Shown: in pieces, positions 60,434 to 64,000 of the stretch
Numbering within the stretch: the first letter of the stretch is position 1
How the letters are laid out: every line of letters begins with the position of its first letter
Origin: Atrichornis clamosus
Taxonomy: Eukaryota > Chordata > Aves > Passeriformes > Menuridae
DNA length: 64,000 nt
Assembly (NCBI GenBank): GCA_013400975.1
Contig: WBMZ01012769.1
Location: 62,001 to 126,000 of the forward strand
Direction of reading: 5' to 3'
Program-made: the position numbers and the translations under genes
Notes under the pieces: model-generated
Database searches by the model: none
What the model saw: the letters and a program-made list of their open reading frames with translations, nothing else
Told to the model about the DNA's origin: nothing

Positions 60434-61723
60434 CTAAAATGCACATTTCTGAACGTTGTGAACCTTTAATCTTCCTGGCCACAAACAAAGGGCACATTTA
60501 TACCTTTCCCATCCCAGCAGAAAATGGTTTAAAGGAGAGGTTAAGTTTGTATCTGTAGAGATCTGACTGAAACTGGAATAGCGACTTATTTTAATCACCT
60601 ATAACTTACTGAGAACTGGAAGGTGTTTCAGACCTCAGAATTTGAGGTGGTTTCTGCCCAGCTGGGAGAATCTTACACCCCACCAGGGTTTAAAGGCAGC
60701 ACAGGCCACTGAAATACATTTAGAAAAGTCCACAATTAAGGCTGTAAAAGGTGATCTTGCTCTCCCACCATCCTCACTTAGCCTGAACAGTCCTTTTTTA
60801 GGGAATATCCTCAGTTTAGGGAATACATCTTCTGGAACATGAGGGAAGTTAATTGGAATGAGGCTCGTCAAGATGCAGCCACTTCGTTATTTTTTCAACT
60901 CCCTTGGCTCGTACCCCAAAGAAAAGCCCAAAGAAAGGAAGGAGGTTATAAACTGACTCAGTCTCTGCCACTGAAACGCCATGTTTTGAGAAGGGTTTAA
61001 AATACTGCCCTAGAAAACAGCCCCCCCTCAGCCGCCCTGCCAAGTTCCTTTCCCATGGAAATGCTCTGCCTGTTCCGCGAGTAACACAGGTGCAGGTTTC
61101 TTAGGAAGCCCCAGAAAGAGCACAAGGCACTTTTTGAAGGCGTTCGGGAACACAGAGCAGGGCATTCAGTGCGCTGGCACATCTGAGCTCGCTCCGTGCA
61201 CGCTCCCACTGACCTCTGCATCTGCCTCCTGCCTCCGCCTACGGAACAATGCTTGGATCATGAGGATCGTAACTTTTTATGACAGTGGGAAAACTGCAAT
61301 CTTCTCCACGAGTTCACTCCACCCTGCACATAAAACTGCTCATAGGTTCAACCATAAAGCAAACTCCCTCCTTTGAAGTTCCACTCGGAGCCCCGCGCAC
61401 GTTGTAAAGCCGCGCAGGAGGAAGGCAGCGCATTAAGGCTTTACATAACCACCCTCGTGGAAAGCAGCGCTCCCGAACCCTCCCGAGCCACTGTTGACAA
61501 AAGCAAGTCAGGTCAGAGAGTATCTGGGTAACAGAACTCCTCACAGGTGAGTTCAGGTTACCCACAAACACCAAAGTCACACCACCCAATATATTCCAGC
61601 CATGCTCCACTTTCCCCAAGGATCAGCTTCCTGCAGAGCCCACAACAGTGCTCCCATTATCACTTCAGCTCATTTAGTCATGGATCCACAGTCCCCTCCA
61701 CCTTTCCCTCCATAGGACATGCA

Positions 61724-61925
61724 GGCAGAATAGGGTTGGAAGGAACCTCTGGAGATCATCCAGTCCAAGGCAGGGTCACTTGGAGCAGGTGACACAGGAA
61801 CACGTCCAGGTGGGTTTGGAATGTCTCCAGAGGGGGAGACTCCACACCCTCCCTGGGCAGCTGTTCCAGTGCTCTGCCACCCTCCAGGGAACGTTCTTCC
61901 TCATGTCGAGGTGGAACTTCTTGTG
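61724..61925 (-). repeat. CR1 LINE 3'-end fragment, fourth subfamily
   Basis: An antisense CR1 copy with 'agggttggaaggaacctctg', 'gagatcatccagtccaaggc', 'gtttggaatgtctccagagg' and 'gctgttccagtgctctgcca'. It is the antisense counterpart of the copy at 22900. Confidence 0.93.
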
Positions 61926-62488
61926 CTTTATTTTATGTATCTCCATACAACACAGAGAATACAATTACAAACATCTAAAAAAACAAAACCTAACCCCTGC
62001 CAATGGAACCCCAGCAGCAGTTGCTAGGATCCTCTGCAAGCCTCACTAATTGCTGGGATTGGGTTTCCAGGGAAGCTCCTTGCTGCAGTGGTGGAGGGGC
62101 TGAATGTTGTTTTCACAAAAGAACTTGTAAAACCCCAGGCTGCATGTCTGCAACAGCCAGGATTTATATTCCAGGCACAAATCAGATTATGCTGCGCACA
62201 CCGCATTCCCAAGGCTCCGAGCAGGTGGATCCCACCGGGCCCAGTGGCCTTCCCGGATGCCCAGGCTTCAGGGCCAGGGTCCCTGCCCTCCCTGATGGGC
62301 TCCACATCCCTTTGAGGAGAACTCGCTGACTGTGTCAGATGCCTCCCCATCAGAAAAGTCATCTTCTCTGTAAACATAAGCAAATGTATGCTAACATGGA
62401 GTCAGATTCCAGGGAAAACCAGGCAGCCTGCAGCTTTCCTGCAGGGAAAAGGGCAGGAGATTCAGGAACACCAAGACACTGGGCAGCA

Positions 62489-62501
62489 CTACTACTACTA
62501 G
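62489..62501. repeat. ACT triplet run
   Basis: Four ACT units, 'actactactacta'. Confidence 0.8.
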
Positions 62502-64000
62502 TAACCTAATGGAAGAGAGATCTGAACCTCGTGGTACAGATACAGGACGAGTCCATAAAAGAGAGATTCCAAGAGCAGATCCAAGCAGGGACAGTAAGGG
62601 AGATGCAGGAGAGGGAAGGAGCTGCTCCCTGTAAGCACACAGCACAGCACCTCAAACATCCCTGCCAGCACTCCCCATGCCTGAGGATCCTTCACCTCAA
62701 CACTCCCACAGCTTCACTCCCTTCCCAAGCACTTCCCTCCCACCACACAAAAACACGGCCCAGCTCTCCAGAGGGAGAGGAAGATGCAGGATGAAGGGAG
62801 AAGGAGAAATGCAGGAACAGATGAGCTAAAATTAGAGACAAGAATCCCGGATGAGGAGGGCCAAGGCAAGAGCAGAGCCTCCATCAGATGAGGCTCCTGG
62901 GAAAGGGGAGGAACAGACAGGAGGGAGAAGAAACATCCTGGTGGGTGAAGCAGGGGAAGCTCATAGACAGAACACACTGCAGAAGGAAATTAATTTCAGC
63001 ATTCTAAGACTACAAGCTCCAGCTCCCTAACCAAGGAGCACTACTCAGCACACCAGGAAAGAGCCCCTGAGTCAACCTCTTGTCCGATCCCTTCCCCCTG
63101 GACTAACTCAAAGGAATTCAGTTCTGGCCACAGAACCAGCTTAACACCCCAGTGCCAGTGCTGATCACAGGGGAAGGGAACTGAATTGGCCGTGGAGCAG
63201 CTGAGTAACACAGGACACCTCAGATCCCCTGGGAGAGCCAGAAACCTTCCAGGCTGCTGGGAAAACAGGGAACAGAGAGCTCAGAGTCCAGGAAAGCCAC
63301 CACACAGGACCACGGCGAGGACAGAAAGAGAGAACACAGAGCAGCCACCAGCCAGCCTAATTCCCACACTCAGCACATTCCCCCATATGTGGGAACCAGA
63401 AACCACGCGAATAAAACAGGCCAGCATTCAAGGAGAACAGGTTTTAATCTTCAAACCTGTGCACTCGACCCTCAGGCTGCTCAGAAAGGTGAAGTTTTAC
63501 ACACAAAATCCCTGAACTTGCTCGATACAGTCCAGCTCAGATAAATGGCTCTGCCTGTGCCGAGCTGCAAGATGAAACCACAGAGACAGCCCAGGGTGGG
63601 CAGCAGCCAAGCGCCGTAACCGGAGCACCCGGTGGTATTTAAACCCTCAGAGCACAGCCAGGAGCAGGATGTTTGTGTCCCCCCACACACCCCTTCCCTG
63701 CATTACCTACATCTCTTCCCAGCATCGCCATGGCTAATCTCATCCATCCAAAGATATGTGGATGTATTTATAGACAGGCTTACATCTCCAGCACATCCAA
63801 GGCCTGACGCAACCGCGGAGCGCCGGTCGGTGTTGTCGTTACCACAACGCTGACATTTCACAATCTGCCACAGCCATCCTCCTGCAGAACGTGGAAAACA
63901 CCAGCCCCGGAGTGTAAAGTCTATCCCAAAGTGCCTTCCATAGGATACACTCACTGCCACAGTCAGCAGGATCTCAGCCCTGCCACCTCCTCCTTATGGC

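Larger units (their letters stand above)
53319..64000. other. Stretch without a supported gene apart from weak exon candidates
   Basis: It holds four CR1 pieces, the duplicated gap block, an ATA microsatellite and the X-box element. Pockets at 59740-59960 and 60100-60250 are AT-rich and repeat-free. From 61926 to the end I see nothing recognisable: no repeat, no RNA gene and no supported exon. Confidence 0.5.

Noticed and set aside
1..64000. tRNA, rRNA, snRNA and CRISPR arrays
   Set aside because: I found no T-loop-like 'ggttcgaatcc' with matching stems, no U6 or 5S signature, and no regularly spaced direct repeats with unique spacers.
1..64000. Endogenous retrovirus or DNA transposon copies
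   Set aside because: No paired long terminal repeats, tRNA primer site, polypurine tract or terminal inverted repeats were visible by eye. Only CR1 and one SINE-like relic could be supported.

Overview
This window reads as vertebrate nuclear DNA, most likely from a bird and probably a songbird. The main evidence is 27 fragments of CR1 retrotransposons, the dominant interspersed repeat of birds. They are nearly all short 3'-end pieces with the bird CR1 terminal signature (matching the 'ggttggaagggacct' and 'ccatgggcagggacacctt' blocks on one strand). I found no bacterial operons, Alu or L1 elements, CRISPR array, rRNA or convincing tRNA. The base composition is mixed: GC- and CpG-rich patches alternate with AT-rich tracts, as in avian intronic or intergenic DNA. 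Two single-N gaps (31055 and 57797) show that this is a draft assembly.

Layout. 1-10 kb: mostly unique sequence with two CpG-rich patches (about 2870-3370 and 9420-10080), a 14-bp minisatellite at 3862, a probable ancient MIR/CORE-SINE relic at 8485, and three CR1 pieces. 10-30 kb: ten CR1 pieces, a CpG-rich patch at 22060-22620, tandem duplications at 21276 and 21584, and an AT-rich repeat-poor tract at 26.65-28.18 kb. 30-34.5 kb: repeat-poor, with a small dense CpG island at 31421-31545. 34.5-62 kb: fourteen CR1 pieces, thirteen of them in the same orientation. 62-64 kb: nothing recognised.

Genes. No gene can be called with confidence, and no open reading frame resembles a protein family I recognise. 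Several short open stretches flanked by good splice signals could be exons of an intron-rich gene. The best are a reading-phase-compatible series on the minus strand (52759 down to 28516) and charged candidate exons on the plus strand (21950-22026 and 29650-29829). I found comparable candidates on both strands, which is what decoy splice sites would produce, and the CR1 orientation bias argues against a minus-strand host gene in the 34-62 kb part. All exon calls are therefore low confidence. I do not see a new biological system here. The most solid anomalies are the duplications flanking the two N gaps, which look like unmerged contig ends, and the CR1 orientation bias.
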